From assembly GCA_001692895.1 (NCBI GenBank), contig KV748176.1:2852001-2916000 (forward strand): a stretch of 64,000 nucleotides of DNA, given 5' to 3'. A model generated the notes under the pieces. The model saw only the letters and a program-made list of their open reading frames with translations, was not told where the DNA came from and searched no databases. The stretch comes from Cenococcum geophilum 1.58. Its lineage: Eukaryota; Ascomycota; Dothideomycetes; Gloniales; Gloniaceae. Made by a program: the position numbers and the translations under genes. Every line of letters starts with the position of its first letter. The first letter of the stretch is position 1. Shown one piece after another: positions 10,200 to 22,139 of the stretch.

Positions 10200-10329
10200 G
10201 TTAAGTTAGGGTCTATAGAATCCCCCCTCCTAAAAAGTCTTAGCAAGAGAATCTAACTAATTAGATAACTTTAACCGCCGGTCGAAGTTCCTAGATATCT
10301 TAAGACCTTACGTAACTAAGAAATTTCTA

Positions 10330-11890
10330 GGGACTCCCTTTTAACCTAACCTTTAACTCGTACACGCAGAGTATTTATATTAATAAACGTCTTTAGTGCC
10401 TTATTTAGGTTCGCCTTCGTTATTATATCTGCCGGGTTATCTTAGCTATTAATCTATTAAATCTTAAAGAGTTTTTAACGCTTATAGGATTACTAAAGTG
10501 CCATAATATTGATTATAAGGCGCTTCTCCTTTATAGTACTAAGCTTAACTAAATACTTATAGAGGGAATATAAGTCGGTGTATACGATTATAGGGATAAT
10601 AGGAAGTTTAAGTCGATCTATAATTATCTTTAGGGTAGTTCTAATTGCAATTGCCATATTAACTCCGCTAACTATTCTATATATCTTTAACGCTAAAACA
10701 CTTCGGGTAACGCGCTTGCTTTTAGTTAAGCTCTAATAGATAAGATTGCTATAGATTATAAAGTTATTCTCTCCCGTAAATTCGTTTGTAATAATAATCT
10801 TATATCCTAGCTAGGAGCTAAAATCTTTATTATTTATAAATAATCTATTAATAAATACAAAGAGCTTAGCGGTAGGAAGATTAATAGGCACGTAAAGTAG
10901 TCCCTAATTAAGATAGTTCATTTGCTAGGAAAGACGTTTATTTAGGGCAAGAACGTCGTTCTTAGTTAGTTCCTAGTATTAGGCGGCAATAGAGAGATTA
11001 AATAAAGCCTTAGGTTAATATATAGAAGTAATATAAGCTCCGTAAGCGTGTTACTCCACATATCCTTACTTTAGGGAATTAATATTAATAACGTTAATCT
11101 TTTTACCTTAACCCTTCTAGCGCAAAGCAATAGAATCCTTATTTAGGGAGAGGATGCATTTATTAAAAAGTAATAGTGTTATTAAATTAAGCTTTTCCTT
11201 TAGCTTTGCTATAAGATTTGCTTTTACTAGCTTATTCTCTTTAAGAGCTAAGAATTAGTTGTCTCCTAAGATAATTATATTATTAGTTTATATACCGACG
11301 ATTCTAAATAGGGTTCCTGTGGTTGTAATAAGGAAGTAGGGATTAAATATAAAAGTAGTCATTAAAAGCTTCTCTTTATGGTGCTTACTATAGGTAGCCC
11401 ACTAGTAAGTTCCTACCTCTGCGATTCTATACTATGGCTTAAGCACAACTATAATTATATCTTTAGGATACTAGTGGCGAATTTACTCCGGAAGGTGTGC
11501 TAATATTAAGCGCTAAAGGTGCGTCTCTAATTGGGTGTAGGCTTAAGTAATATCTCGTAAATAAACCGCCATTCTATTCTTTATTAAGGAGGGAGCTAAT
11601 ATAATAATAACTCGCTAACTAGCTCGTTGAATTATAGGAGATTATATAAGAATTATCTCTTTGCTATTATTATTATAACCTTAGATAATAAGCCTTAATT
11701 TCTTAAATAGGGCGTTAGTAGCTTTGCCCTTAATCTTATTAACTATCCTTAACTTAAAGATGCGAACTTTATTAAACTTAGTAAGGTTATACTTCTTAAA
11801 TTTAAAGACTCCTTTTACGATAAGACTATCGATCTCCTGCTTATTAGATGCTTAGAAAGGAGCTCCTGGAGTTATAATACAACCTTCCTT
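10330..11890 (-). pseudogene. Copia-B reverse transcriptase and RNase H, degraded
   Basis: Read on the minus strand, RT opens near 11880 with 'FKLRIVNKIKGKATNALFKK' (the Copia 'F.SRFVDEIK' start). The catalytic box near 11271 reads TNNIIIL where the family has Q-T-D-D; both Asp are Asn. RNase H at about 11050-10450 is well recognisable from 'LPIIPIIVYTDLYSLYKYL' and 'IKEKRLIINIMAL'. Many stops. Confidence 0.85.
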
Positions 11891-12299
11891 TTAGAGCTGT
11901 TTTACGAGTTTAAAGTTAGCCTTCTCCTTAGCTGTTATAAAGGCTATTAATAGCTTAACTCCATTCTTAATAGCGGCAATAAATTGCTCTTTAAAATTAA
12001 CAAGATATTGGCGATTTTATAATCCCTTTAGGCGACCTCTACCGCGTTATAGTTGCGGCGTATTTACTATAATTATATTAGAATTGTAGTCGCCTTTTAG
12101 AGTACGTTAATTATAGTTCTCCTCTAGGGCCTCTTCTAGAGTATCCTACAAAGGCTTAGAACTGTTATCTTTATAGTAAGGCTTAATAATAGTTAAATAG
12201 AATTAAGTGGGTCTGTAAGGCATCTAAATAGTATAAGTTTAACCATTAATTATAATAAGTTAATGTAGGCCTAACTACCCTCACTTTTTACGCTATACG

Positions 12300-13200
12300 C
12301 GTACCTTAGACTGGAGTGGTAGATTAAGCGTAGTTAAGGTATTTGGGCCATTTCTTATTCCTAGTGCGTTGTTAACCTGGCGTATAGCGTAGAGATATTA
12401 TACCTCCTTTGTTGCCTTATAAATAGCCTCAGCTTATTATATAATAGAGGGAGATAGTAGAGAATTATTAGTTATTTAAGGGTAGGCGCTAAAGACTAGT
12501 AATATAGGTATAAGTCTATCCAGGCCAGCGGAATCGTTAATAGCTTTAATAGCTATTTATAAGGTAAGTTCTTCGCTAGCGTCCTCTAGTTCTAAAGAGA
12601 TAATCTTATATACGCGGTGTAATGGCGTATAATATTGCTCTACTTTTTTAACGCTATTATATGCCTTAATAGGGACTTCCTTAACCTTAATTGCTATTGC
12701 CTTTATTTGTTATTAAAACTCTATAAATAAGAAGTTCTTTCCTATATTATAAACGATTTAATTAGGGGGTCCTAGGTAGATATTAATCTAGTATAATTAA
12801 AGGGTATCCTATACGTTCTTAGCTAATATATCCTTTAAGAACCGTGCGGCTTAAAAGGAGGTTAAGAAGTTAATAACTTAGAGTACTGGCTTGCCGCTAA
12901 GATATATAACGTTAATAATAATACAGAAGTTAAAGTTATAGTTATCTTTAAGGGTGAACTTAAATCGGCTAGGGGACTTCTGGTTTATTTAGTAGTAATA
13001 GTAGTACTTTATAAAATGCTTAATTGCCTTAACCTTAACTTTATAGCCTGCTTACTAAAGAACCCTAAGCAATTAATAAACGGATAGGTGGCTAAAATAA
13101 CGGTGTAGTTAACGTAACTCTAACTTAGTTAGGTGGCTTTAAGCAACACTCTTTTCTAGTTTTTCTAGTTAATAATGGAGCAACTAAGGGTAACCCTACT
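12300..13200 (-). pseudogene. Copia-B integrase, degraded
   Basis: The segment 13020-12830, read on the minus strand, contains 'SPSRFKFTLKDNYNFNF' and 'VIYLSGKPVL', which match the start of the DDE core in fungal Copia polyproteins; the first catalytic Asp of the V-D-V/M-Y motif is Asn. The preceding zinc-binding stretch has several Tyr where His and Cys are expected. The C-terminal side, toward 12300, is hard to follow. Confidence 0.75.
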
Positions 13201-13399
13201 TACGCACGACGGGCACCTAATTATCTCCCTAAATAAGTATATCCTTAAGGTTATTAAGCTTAACGCCTAATTTATCTATATCTCTAATGTAAAATAAAAA
13301 TAGGGTGTTTGTAGGAACGACGTAAAAGGTAATATACCCTAAGGGGGTTTGGACCCTAATTATGCTAAGAGAGATCGCAGTACCCTTGCTAAAACAAAT

Positions 13400-15600
13400 C
13401 ATGTGTTAGCCTGCCGTTAAATAGTTAATCTTAATAGAGCTATTAAGCTGCTAAAGGGCTCGAACTTAAGGTTCTCCTACTATAGATACTCCTGCGGCTC
13501 TAGTATCTAGTATAATACTATAGAAGACGTTTGCTGAGTATCTATTATTAAAGGAGAACGCGGAACTCTCCCTTGGCTTATTAAAGATATTTAACTTTGT
13601 GGTAAAATAGAGCATAGATTGGTTATTAAAAATAGTAACGGTTTATATGCCATCTACCTTACTATACTTAGTGAAGTATTAGTTAGGTAAGTACTTCTCA
13701 ATTTATATATCTATAAGAAGCTATTCGGCCTTATTAACCTCACCCTTAAGATCTTTTACGCCTTTATATTAAACTAGGAAGCTTTAAAAGTAGGCCGCAG
13801 TAACCTTACAATTTCTAACATTTTTTATACTTTAGCGAAACTTATTATATGCCTCCTTTCGCTTATTAAGAAAATGCCTAGTTAACTAGCAATTCGGTTT
13901 CTTATAAACGTAGCACTTCTTCTAGCAATTACTTCGAAATGAACCTCTACGAGGGCCTCCACCTTTACCTCGTAGTTGTTAATTATACCCTCTACTGTAT
14001 TACCTACCCCGGCCACTATATATTTAATTAGTCTAGTTATAATTATATTGGTTAGGTGGGTTAATCAAAGTAGGTTAGAGTTAGGTGTTAAATTACTATA
14101 CTTTTTAAGAGCGTAGAGCGGTGCTAATAGAAGATCTTAATTAAGCATATACTCCTTTGTAAGTATTTACAGGATTAAAGAGAGTAAGGTTATATTCTTT
14201 AATACCTCGGCATATGCTAATAACTTAATTACGTAGGCTAAAGTCCTCTTAATATGATTTAGATAATCTACGCTAAATTATCTAAAGTTAATTAAAGAGC
14301 TTTTAAAGATAATTAAGCCGAGGGACACCTAGGTTTATAGCAATAATCCTTAGAAAGGTAGTCTCTCTCTATTCTAACATATACTGCTACTTATTCTCTT
14401 CTGTTTTAAAGTGGTATCTTAACTTATATATTATATAGTTAAAATCGTATCCTTTTCCTACCAAATAATTATAATAGAAGGTACTAGCTCGGCCCTTAAG
14501 CATAACGGAATAGGCGTTATAGTATTAATTAAACTCTATTCCTACCTTCTAGCAATAGTTATAGAAGATATATAGTTTTAAATTAAGAATATTATATAAT
14601 TCCCTGCTAAACTTCTTCTCCTAATCCAAATAGAGCTTTATAAGCTCTATAAGCAATTTAAAACTACCTCCAATTTAAGATTAAGATAGAGGAGGTGGGG
14701 GTTATATTGCAGGCTGTAGTAGGGACATAGGTCTAGTCGGTGAAGTCTAAAGGTCGTTAAATCGCGAAGTAATAGGATCCTATGCCTACTCTTGTTGGGG
14801 TATAGTATCTAATGTTAAGGTTACGGGTTAAATTAAATATAGAGGAGTTAAAGGTGGAGGTAGGTTCGTCTTTAAAGGTGTATTACTTAGGTTCTATTAT
14901 AAGTTAAGCTTCCTTATAGTACGTAGTTGGTGCTTAATCTCTTATAGAGTCCATTCGTGCTCTTCTTTTACGTTAATAACCTGCTCCTAAATATTGTCTC
15001 TAATAGTACACCCATCCTTAGGGACAAATACTCTATTCTCCTAAAGGAAGTTACGGAAGTCCTATATAATATCCTTGTTTACAGGGGCCTATATTTCCTT
15101 TATCCATTTAATAAAGTCCTCCTTTATATATTCCTATAGCGCGGTATTATTATATTTACTATCCTTATAATATACTATACGGTGTAATAAAAATCCATTT
15201 AAGTCTTGTTTATTAGCGTTTATAAGGTTAATTATAGCTTTATTCTATATCTTTAGGTTAATATCTTCCTTATACTTCTTTAGGTAGGTTAATGCTATAG
15301 TAGGTATAGAATTAACGGGGTGTCGTACGTCAAAGGTAGGTAGGATTTTCGGTTTTATAGGATCTTGTAGGTTTGCTATTAAGAGGTAGGCAATTTAAGA
15401 TATTGTTTAACGCGTTTTAGACGTTAACTTAGGACCCTAGGTTTAATAACACTTCTAACCTAAAGTACTTAACTAAATCTTCGTAAACGCGGTTATTCTG
15501 CGTAATAAACGCAACTTGGTATCTCCTAGTACTTAGTAATATTTCTATTACTAGTTTTCCGCAAGTCTAAGGTAGCATAGTATTGCCGGGATCCATTTTA
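13400..15600 (-). pseudogene. Copia-B gag and protease, degraded
   Basis: Gag on the minus strand runs leftward from about 15600. A zinc knuckle is visible at about 13880-13945, read as KKCYVYKKPNC and a following 'LTRH'; the second Cys is Tyr. This C-x2-C-x4-C..H arrangement is the form in Copia elements of this clade, and Copia-A and Copia-D have the same. Protease would lie between about 13620 and 13400 but I cannot point to an intact active site. The gag start was not determined. Confidence 0.65.
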
Positions 15601-15693
15601 TATAAGTGTATATGGCACCCCTATACGAGACTGTCTCTTCTGTTCGAAAACCTAGCTGCTCTATAGTTAACTGTGTATTTAACCACTAATTAG

Positions 15694-15881
15694 TATTAGT
15701 TACACAGGGTAACTCACTAATAACGACTACTCGAGTAGGGTTATAGTGATGTTAGTTAATAAAGCTTATTAATTAAAATGAGGAAGGGTAAGGAACGTAA
15801 GGCTCCTCGCCACGCTAGTGCCGCGGCGACACGTGATAGCAACTTGCCATTACGTGACGGCAACTTGCCTTATTCCCGACA
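15694..15881 (-). repeat. 5' LTR of Copia-B
   Basis: 188 bp, the upstream LTR for this minus-strand element. It begins (minus) TGTCGGGAATAAGGC. Flanked by CTAAT at 15882-15886. Just inside (15693 downward, minus strand) the sequence is CTAATTAGTGG, similar to the CTGAT(C/T)AGTA stretches after the 5' LTRs of Copia-A and Copia-D, so it is probably the primer-binding site. Confidence 0.9.
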
Positions 15882-15886
15882 CTAAT

Positions 15887-16450
15887 AGAGAGATAAATAT
15901 TTTAAAATTAATAAAGGTGCTATTATAGAAGAATAGGTCTATAGTTTATATAGTGTCTTTACTTAATTAAGATATTTTATAGCTAACCTTACTAGCTTTA
16001 ATAGGGTATTAGTTAAAGTTTATTAAAAGTTTAAAATAAAGCTTAGTTATAAAGGAATATAGGTTATTTTTATTTTTATTAAATATTAAAGGGTTAGTGA
16101 GCTTTTTAGATTTTATAGTAGGTACTAGGTTTATTATAAGTATAGATTAAGCTACCGTTACTAGTTTGCGGTGTATATTTAATAGGGTAGGTTTATATAC
16201 TATTATTTTAATCTTATTTATAGGTGTTACTATTAGGTTATAGAGTTCTTTATAGATTACTCTAATTGATTACTAGTATTAAGCTTTTAATATTACTCGC
16301 TATTAGGGCAAGGTATCTATAAAGGACTATTATATTATAGTTAACTGTTCCCTAACTAGGGCTATAATGCTTATAGTTAATATAGGGAATTTAAGTTTAT
16401 ATGCTATTTTAATAGTAGTTATTTTAATATAATGTAATATAAAGGCGCAA
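15887..16450 (-). pseudogene. Gypsy-D gag, N-terminal part
   Basis: Minus-strand frame with 'KSKKLTNPLIFNKNKNN', 'FITKLYFKLLINF' and 'YPIKASKVSYKIS'. These match the N-terminal half of fungal Gypsy gag proteins (K-L-P-D-P-P-x-F-x-G then F...Y). Interrupted by TAA/TAG and by Copia-B at its left edge. The start codon is unclear, near 16450. Confidence 0.65.
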
Positions 16451-16559
16451 AAAGACTTTAAAGAAGATTTAAAGAAATAATATAAATTCTATTTAAATTT
16501 AAGGGTATATAGCTCTTACTAAGAATAAGACGTTATATAAAAAGAGAAAAAAATAATAA

Positions 16560-16750
16560 GAGAATTATATAATTAAATAGTTAGGGGTCTTAGTGGTTAA
16601 TATATATATATATACGCACGCGGTCTTTAATAGACTTTAATAAAATTTAATTAATCTAGTAGAACTTAATAGAAGTTAATTAAGCTAGTAGAATTTGGCA
16701 GAATTTGGTTAAAGCGTCGGAATTTATCTATTGAGTGTTTTACTAAGACA
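16560..16750 (-). repeat. Possible 5' LTR of Gypsy-D (boundary only inferred)
   Basis: Upstream of the gag start, a minus-strand stretch begins TGTCTTAGTAAAAC at 16750 and contains repeated ctactaga/ctattaa words and a long ta run (16601-16614). It resembles an LTR in position and composition, but the partner LTR would lie outside the window, so neither boundary can be confirmed. Confidence 0.3.
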
Positions 16751-17628
16751 TTCCTACTATAACTGGGCTAGTCCTGTTATATATATATACATTTAGTAGC
16801 GGTACTACTGCTTTGCATATATAAGTTAATTAAGTCTTTTATTATATTTTTTACTATTAAATTATAGTTTTAGCATTTAATAAGCTATATTTAAATTTTT
16901 ATAAAATTCTATAATAAGGTTATTAAGTTATAGGCGGTATAAAAAGGTGTATTTGGGTATATTTTGGTGAGGAAAACCGTGTATTAAGTGGGACCGTGCA
17001 CGGAGTAGGGAGAACCCATAGGCCAGCTTGGCGGAAAAGACTTTTAAAAGGCACCTCCGTAGTTCTTGCAATTATTTTAAGCCTATATGCAGCCCTAGAC
17101 CTTCGTTAAAGGAGGTAACCGCTTTACATACAGAATAAGTCGCGTCGCTTAAGAAACGTTGGCAAAGTCTCTTAGCCTATAGAATTAACTTTTTGATAAA
17201 AAAGGTTAGCGATATCCGCTTGCGGATATACGTATGTCCGCTAATTAATTCTTTATCTCGGTCTTAGACGATTAACCAATTATAAGCTGCTTATATAACA
17301 AATTAATTATCTTATATTATTGTCGTCTGGTACACAGTTCGGAAATTTATTAGTCCCTCGCGCCAATTTATATATAATTCTTATACAAACTCACGCGCCA
17401 TACTAAATTTTTAGCCATCAATTAACAACGAACTAACGCCTTTATAAAACATGCGGAACGTTAGTCCCCTAATGTAAATTTTAACCTAAGTTTATAACCT
17501 AAAGCTTTAACTTAGAGCTTTATTATATAGACTTTAATTAATATATATAGAGATAAGGTTTTCAAGGGGGAGACCCCCTGGGACCCTCCTATATAGAGCT
17601 TTTGCTTAATTTAGAAGTAGTAGTAAGA
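16751..17628. other. Unassigned intergenic-like sequence
   Basis: About 880 bp without a recognisable coding frame or element ends. It is less uniformly TA-rich than neighbouring RIP-hit sequence. Two visible structures: a hairpin at 17211-17230 (gatatccgc / gcggatata) and a short G-run/C-run inverted repeat near 17566 (agggggagaccccct). I cannot say what it is. Confidence 0.4.
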
Positions 17629-17632
17629 TTAA

Positions 17633-19340
17633 GGCGCCTTAGTTACTACTAGGTAAGAATCTACTATAGTGACCAAGGCACCCTACTTAAGCTAGGCTTA
17701 AAGATTATATTAGTCACGAATATAGCACATATTTGGACTGCAGAGCTTTAATACAGAGCCCTTTGCGTAGGATATAATATAGTAAATTGTGATTTTAATT
17801 TAAAGCTTTATATACTAAATATTTTTAATGCCTAATAACTATTAACCACGTCATTACCCACCCAGTTCGGACGTACGACGACGTAATAGCTCGGCGACAA
17901 CATAATAGCTTAGCGCTGAGTAATGGGAGGGAGGGGAGAGAGGGGAGGAGATTAGGGGTGGCTCGGCCACTGCAAGAAGGTCGTGATATTGGTATAGTAT
18001 TAAACTTTAAAAATTGTGTCCCGGGAGCTTAATCGACGACCCCTATATAAAACGTTAATAACGTTTAATTACAGAGCTTTAAACCGGTAGATATCTTAGG
18101 AATATCTATTATAAGTAGCTCCGAGTACAAAATCTAGAATATTTAGTAGTGGTGTGAGTATGGGACGGGGGTGTATATTTGCGTTCCCAAATGTCGTCAC
18201 GTGACGCAATTTTTAGTTGACGAAAACTAGCTGTTAACGTTACTCGACTAATACTTACCGGAGGCTTATCTGTCCTTTTTATCTTCTTTTTTGCTTATCT
18301 CTTTGTCTAATACTATCTATATCGCCACGTTAACTAATAGATCCCTTAATGGGGACTAAGGAGGAGTATTAGAGCACCTCCAGCTTTTATAAGAAAGAAG
18401 AAAAGAAGAGAGGAAGGTATAGAGGGAGTATTTATAGATAGGAGGAGGCCTGCAAGTATAGGAGATTAGACAGCCATAATATAGCTATTGACGTTACTCG
18501 ACTAATACATACTAGAGCCTCCTTCGTCCTTCCTATCTTCTCTCTCGCCTGTCTCCTCGTCCGATGCTATTTATATCGCCACGTTAACTAATAGATCCCT
18601 TAGTGGGGACTAAGGAGGAGTATTAGAGCACCTCTAGCTCTTATAAGGAAGAAGAAAAAAAAAGAGGAAGGTGTAGAGGAGGGAGTATTTATAGATAGGA
18701 GGAGGCCTGCGAATAGGAGATTAGGTAGTTATAATATAGACGTTAACGTTGCTTAACTAACACCTACTAGAGGCTCCTCCATCCTTCCTATCTTCTCTTT
18801 TACCCGTCTTCTTATCCGATGCTGTCTATATCGCTATATTAACTAATAGATCCCTTAGTAGGGACTAAGGAGGAGTATTAGAGAACCACTAGCTCTTATA
18901 AGGAAGAAGAAAAGAAGAGAGGAAGGTATAAAGAAGGGAGTATTTATAGACGGGAGGAGGCCCACGAGCACAGGAGATTAGGTAGCTATAATATAGCCAT
19001 TAACATTGCTCGACTAACACCTACTAGAGGCTCCTCCATCCTTTCTATCTTCTCTCTCGCCTGTCTCCTCGTCTAATACTGTCTATATTGCTATATTAAC
19101 CAATAGATCCCTTAGTAGAGACTAAGGAGTATTAGAGCACCTTTAGCTCTTATAAGGAAGAAGAAAAGAAGAGAGAAAGGTGTAGAGAAGGGAGTATTTA
19201 TAGATAAGAGGAGGCCCTATAAGTATATAATTTGGTAAGTACTAATAAGTATAAGATTCTCGTATAAGATGGGCTTAATTGCTTACTAAAATATAAGGTG
19301 TCTCTGTCACTACAGTGGCTACTACAGTAGTAAAGACGCC
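17633..19340. mobile_element. 1.7-kb TTAA-flanked element with hairpin ends
   Basis: Flanked by TTAA at 17629-17632 and 19341-19344. Each end is itself an inverted repeat: 17633-17682 (ggcgccttagttactac ... gtgaccaaggcacc) and 19297-19340 (ggtgtctctgtcactac ... gtagtaaagacgcc). The outer arms of the two ends are inverted copies of each other (GGCG[CT]CTT...). The interior has a non-coding left part and about four copies of a 255-bp tandem repeat. A TTAA duplication is typical of piggyBac-type transposons, but no transposase is present, so this would be a non-autonomous element. It sits at the broken edge of the Copia-E gag remnant; I could not recover that frame on its left side, so the TSD is not independently proven. 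Confidence 0.5.
18235..19217. repeat. About 255-bp tandem repeat, four units
   Basis: Units start at about 18235, 18489, 18744 and 19001 (the last one is shorter). Each begins with a taacgttactcgactaa-like motif, has a pyrimidine-rich part (cttcctatcttctct), a central block cgttaactaatagatccc, then a purine-rich part (gaagaagaaaagaagag), and ends with gtatttatagataggagg. The pyrimidine and purine tracts are roughly complementary, so each unit could fold back. Confidence 0.85.
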
Positions 19341-19344
19341 TTAA

Positions 19345-19741
19345 AAATTTAATGTAACTAACTACTAAGGCTGTTAATAAGTGAAAGGTAGACTACCGAT
19401 ATAGTGCAAACGATATAGTTATTAATATCGTTTATAGCCTGTTTTTGCTTCTAGTATACGCGTAAATCGTCCTTATATTTAGCGTAGAGCTAGTTATAAG
19501 CAGTGAGCTAATTTAGGTCTAGCTTTGCTATTAATATAGCTGTGGGTAGTATATCCCTTAATATAGGCCGACTTAATAGTTCTAGCTTTAGAAGATTATC
19601 TTTCTTAGATAGGTTGATATACTGCTATACCTCATTAATTTTGGCTATGTCTTAAATAATAAAGAACTATTAAATCTAATTAGATGGCTTATTAAGGATA
19701 AGGATAATTTTTAATTTAGTAAAGGTTATTATTTTTAGAAT
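19345..19741 (-). pseudogene. Copia-E gag N-terminus, degraded
   Basis: Minus-strand frame from about 19735 to 19345: 'FTKLKIILILNKPSN' then 'DIAKINEV', 'LELLSRPILRDILPTAIL', 'LTAYN.LYAKYKDDLRVY' and 'KQAINDIN'. This is the layout of fungal Copia gag N-termini (N.P.NW motif followed by a Tyr-rich helix that spaces repeated 'Y..Y...L..Y'). The expected Met is ATA. It is cut on the left at the TTAA element and on the right by Copia-A, whose far side begins at 37571; the 5' LTR of Copia-E should lie there. Confidence 0.55.
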
Positions 19742-19911
19742 TGTCAGAACGTTAATCACGTAACGTAGTCACGAGACTACGAGGCGAGACTAGCCAATCT
19801 GACTCGGAGCAACCCCTGACTTCTAGACAACAATTAACTACCAACTTTAACACCGCATACGTACCACTACAAGTGATATTCGTGCACGTTGATAAAGCGA
19901 GTATACTAATA
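19742..19911 (+). repeat. 5' LTR of Copia-A
   Basis: 170 bp, TGTCAGAACGTTAATCAC at the start; the end is aligned at 'taata', which matches CGACA in the 3' LTR. The following bases, ctgatcagtagacg from 19912, are the likely primer-binding site and are shared in form with Copia-D and Copia-B. Confidence 0.92.
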
Positions 19912-19953
19912 CTGATCAGTAGACGTATAGATTAGGAAATACGTAATAGCAAA

Positions 19954-20207
19954 GCTTAAAACTACGTATTAGCTTAACTGCTAACGCGTCAGATCGCAGA
20001 GCTATCGCCCTATTTTAGTTAAAGGAGAAAACTACGTTACCCTTAAAGCTTAAGACCACGTATTAGCTTACTAATGTGTTAGATCGCCTAGAGAATCGTA
20101 TCTTTACTTAAAAAGAGCTACGTTATCCTTAAAGCTTGAAACCACGTATTAACTTAACTGTTAATGTGTTAGATCGCCTAGAGGACCATATCTTTACTAA
20201 GAATTGT
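19954..20207 (+). repeat. Three tandem repeats in the Copia-A leader
   Basis: Units start at 19954, 20048 and 20134 (94, 86 and about 74 bp). Each has gcttaaaaccacgtatta, then gtgttagatcgcctaga, then tctttact and ctacgttaccctt. They lie between the primer-binding site and gag, where packaging or translation signals would be; no function is shown. Confidence 0.8.
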
Positions 20208-20339
20208 CTATAGTGTCTAAGAACTGTAGATTCGTTAATAGGACATATATACACCTTTACATCCTTACCTTAAACCTTAACTTCTTTAAACTAACAACTA
20301 CCCTTATACCTACCCTTATACCTACCCTTATATACAAAG

Positions 20340-22080
20340 ACACGACAATATAGAAATTAATTAGAAGGAAAGAATTACTAAATACGGCTATGGAATTAAC
20401 CTAGAGACGGCTACGGATAATAACCTAACGGAGTATATAGAGACTAAGATGCACCTATATACACAATCTAACCTTATAGACTTTGCATTATAGATAGTGT
20501 TTTAGGAAGACTTTAAGAACTTTANNCNAGAGACCTTTAAANNAGTANAATCTAATACTAGAATGGGAATCCGTTAATACCTAGTTAAGAAAGGAGTATA
20601 TATTGTTAAGTAAGATAAGAGATACTTCCTTAGTAAGGTGCTAACGGACGTCGCTAATAAAGAAGAGTTTTATAAATAGACGGATAAGGAGCTTATTGCG
20701 GCCCTTGCAGAGGTAAAACTAATAATTATAATAACTCTGTAAGACTGACTTAATTTAACCTTAGACAAGCTTACTATATCTTTAGCCCCACTACTAGCTA
20801 CTCTACTAACTCCACCAGCTATTCTAGCTGCCGTACTACCAGCTACTCTAATTACTGCACCGCCAGCTACTCTAATTACTACCCCTACTACCCCTTCTAG
20901 TCCTTAATCCTCTAATTATAACTAAATCCACGCTCTTATTAACTAACTACTATAGCTAAGAGAGCAGCAGCTGCAGTAGCTATATATATATACACTACCT
21001 AAACTAGCCGTGCCTAGTGTGGAGTAAGGACCTAGATATAGTAAGGAGGTAGCTATAATTATAAAGATCTATACAGACGACCAAAAGTACGATAGAGTTA
21101 ATGATAGCTTTAACTTTAAGCTAACTATCTTCTATAATATTTATAAGAGATCTAGCTTACCACCAGAAGGCTATATAGTAGCATTCCCTAGTATACTAAA
21201 AGGGCTTACTTAGGACTACTACTATAATAGTAACCTTAAGTTAAGACCTTTTACGGAAGCCTATAACTATATATAACAGTTCTTTAAAGGGCTAGAATAC
21301 TACCGCAAGAACCTTACGGAGTAGAATAGTATGACCCTTTAAGGAGTTATGGACGAGAACCCTAATAAGTTAATTTATTAGAACTTCTAACTGCTTATAG
21401 ATAAACTGCTAAAGTAACGTTATAGACTATATTTAGACTTTTATATAAACCGCATTCTTATAAATAAGTTGGTTATTACTTACTAGGGAGTGCTAGTATA
21501 CCGTATCGCTGTCTCTAACCCTTTAAAAGACCTTTCTTAGTTAATTAGTAAGCTACAATTCTCCATTATTGCGTGGGAAAAAGAATACCCCCTATAAGCC
21601 TTAATAAGATCGTCTTACTAAGCCTTTTTTACGGATTAATAATATTATTAAAATGACCAAAATTAAGACCGAAACACTAATTGCTATAGTAGCAATCGCC
21701 CCTATAGAACTAACGGCAGACTAAAGGCTAAGTGCTATGTCTGTAAGAAGGAGGACTGCCGTTTATAGAAATATATAGAGGAGAAGCGTAATCGGTCTAG
21801 AGACGACTATAAGAGACGTTTTATTAATATTAAGGGCCGCAATAAGGGCAACTTTAATAACTACTTTAAATAATACGTCGCCGCCTGCGAAAGAGATAAA
21901 GAGGATAACTTAGACTTTAAAGCCTATATATACGATACTAACGACTCTAAAAGCAATGCCGGAGAACCTAATAATAGTTCTACCTATATTACTACCTTTA
22001 GAATACTTACTATAAAGAAAGCAACCTCTATAAGCGTAGAACTAGCTAATAAGGCTTATATACACCTACTTACGGCTTTA
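20340..22080 (+). pseudogene. Copia-A gag with zinc knuckle, degraded
   Basis: Gag frame interrupted by stops. Short readable parts include 'LYTQSNLIDFAL' after 20450 if TAG is read as Gln. A Pro/Ala/Thr-rich low-complexity stretch lies at 20790-20910. The zinc knuckle is at about 21729-21790: KCYVCKKEDC followed by a position for His that is lost. A basic 'RGRNKGNFNNYF' region follows. Ns at 20525-20548 prevent a clean reading of the N-terminal part. The start codon was not settled. Confidence 0.65.
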
Positions 22081-22139
22081 AAACTCACTACGGAGTCTAC
22101 TACAGAACCTTATATAAAGACCGACCTATTTACCTATAG

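Larger units (their letters stand above)
9759..15881 (-). mobile_element. Copia-B: complete minus-strand Copia retrotransposon, RIP-inactivated
   Basis: A 6123-bp Ty1/Copia element with 188-bp LTRs at both ends and target duplication CTAAT (9754-9758 and 15882-15886). On the minus strand the order is gag, protease, integrase, RT, RNase H, which defines Copia. All domains have in-frame stops. It interrupts the gag of Gypsy-D. Near its 3' end it carries the palindrome described separately, which is shared with Copia-A and Copia-D. Confidence 0.92.

Noticed and set aside
17560..17600. Inverted G/C run that looks like a bacterial terminator
   Set aside because: No bacterial gene context; the region is eukaryotic repeat DNA, so I only noted the inverted repeat.
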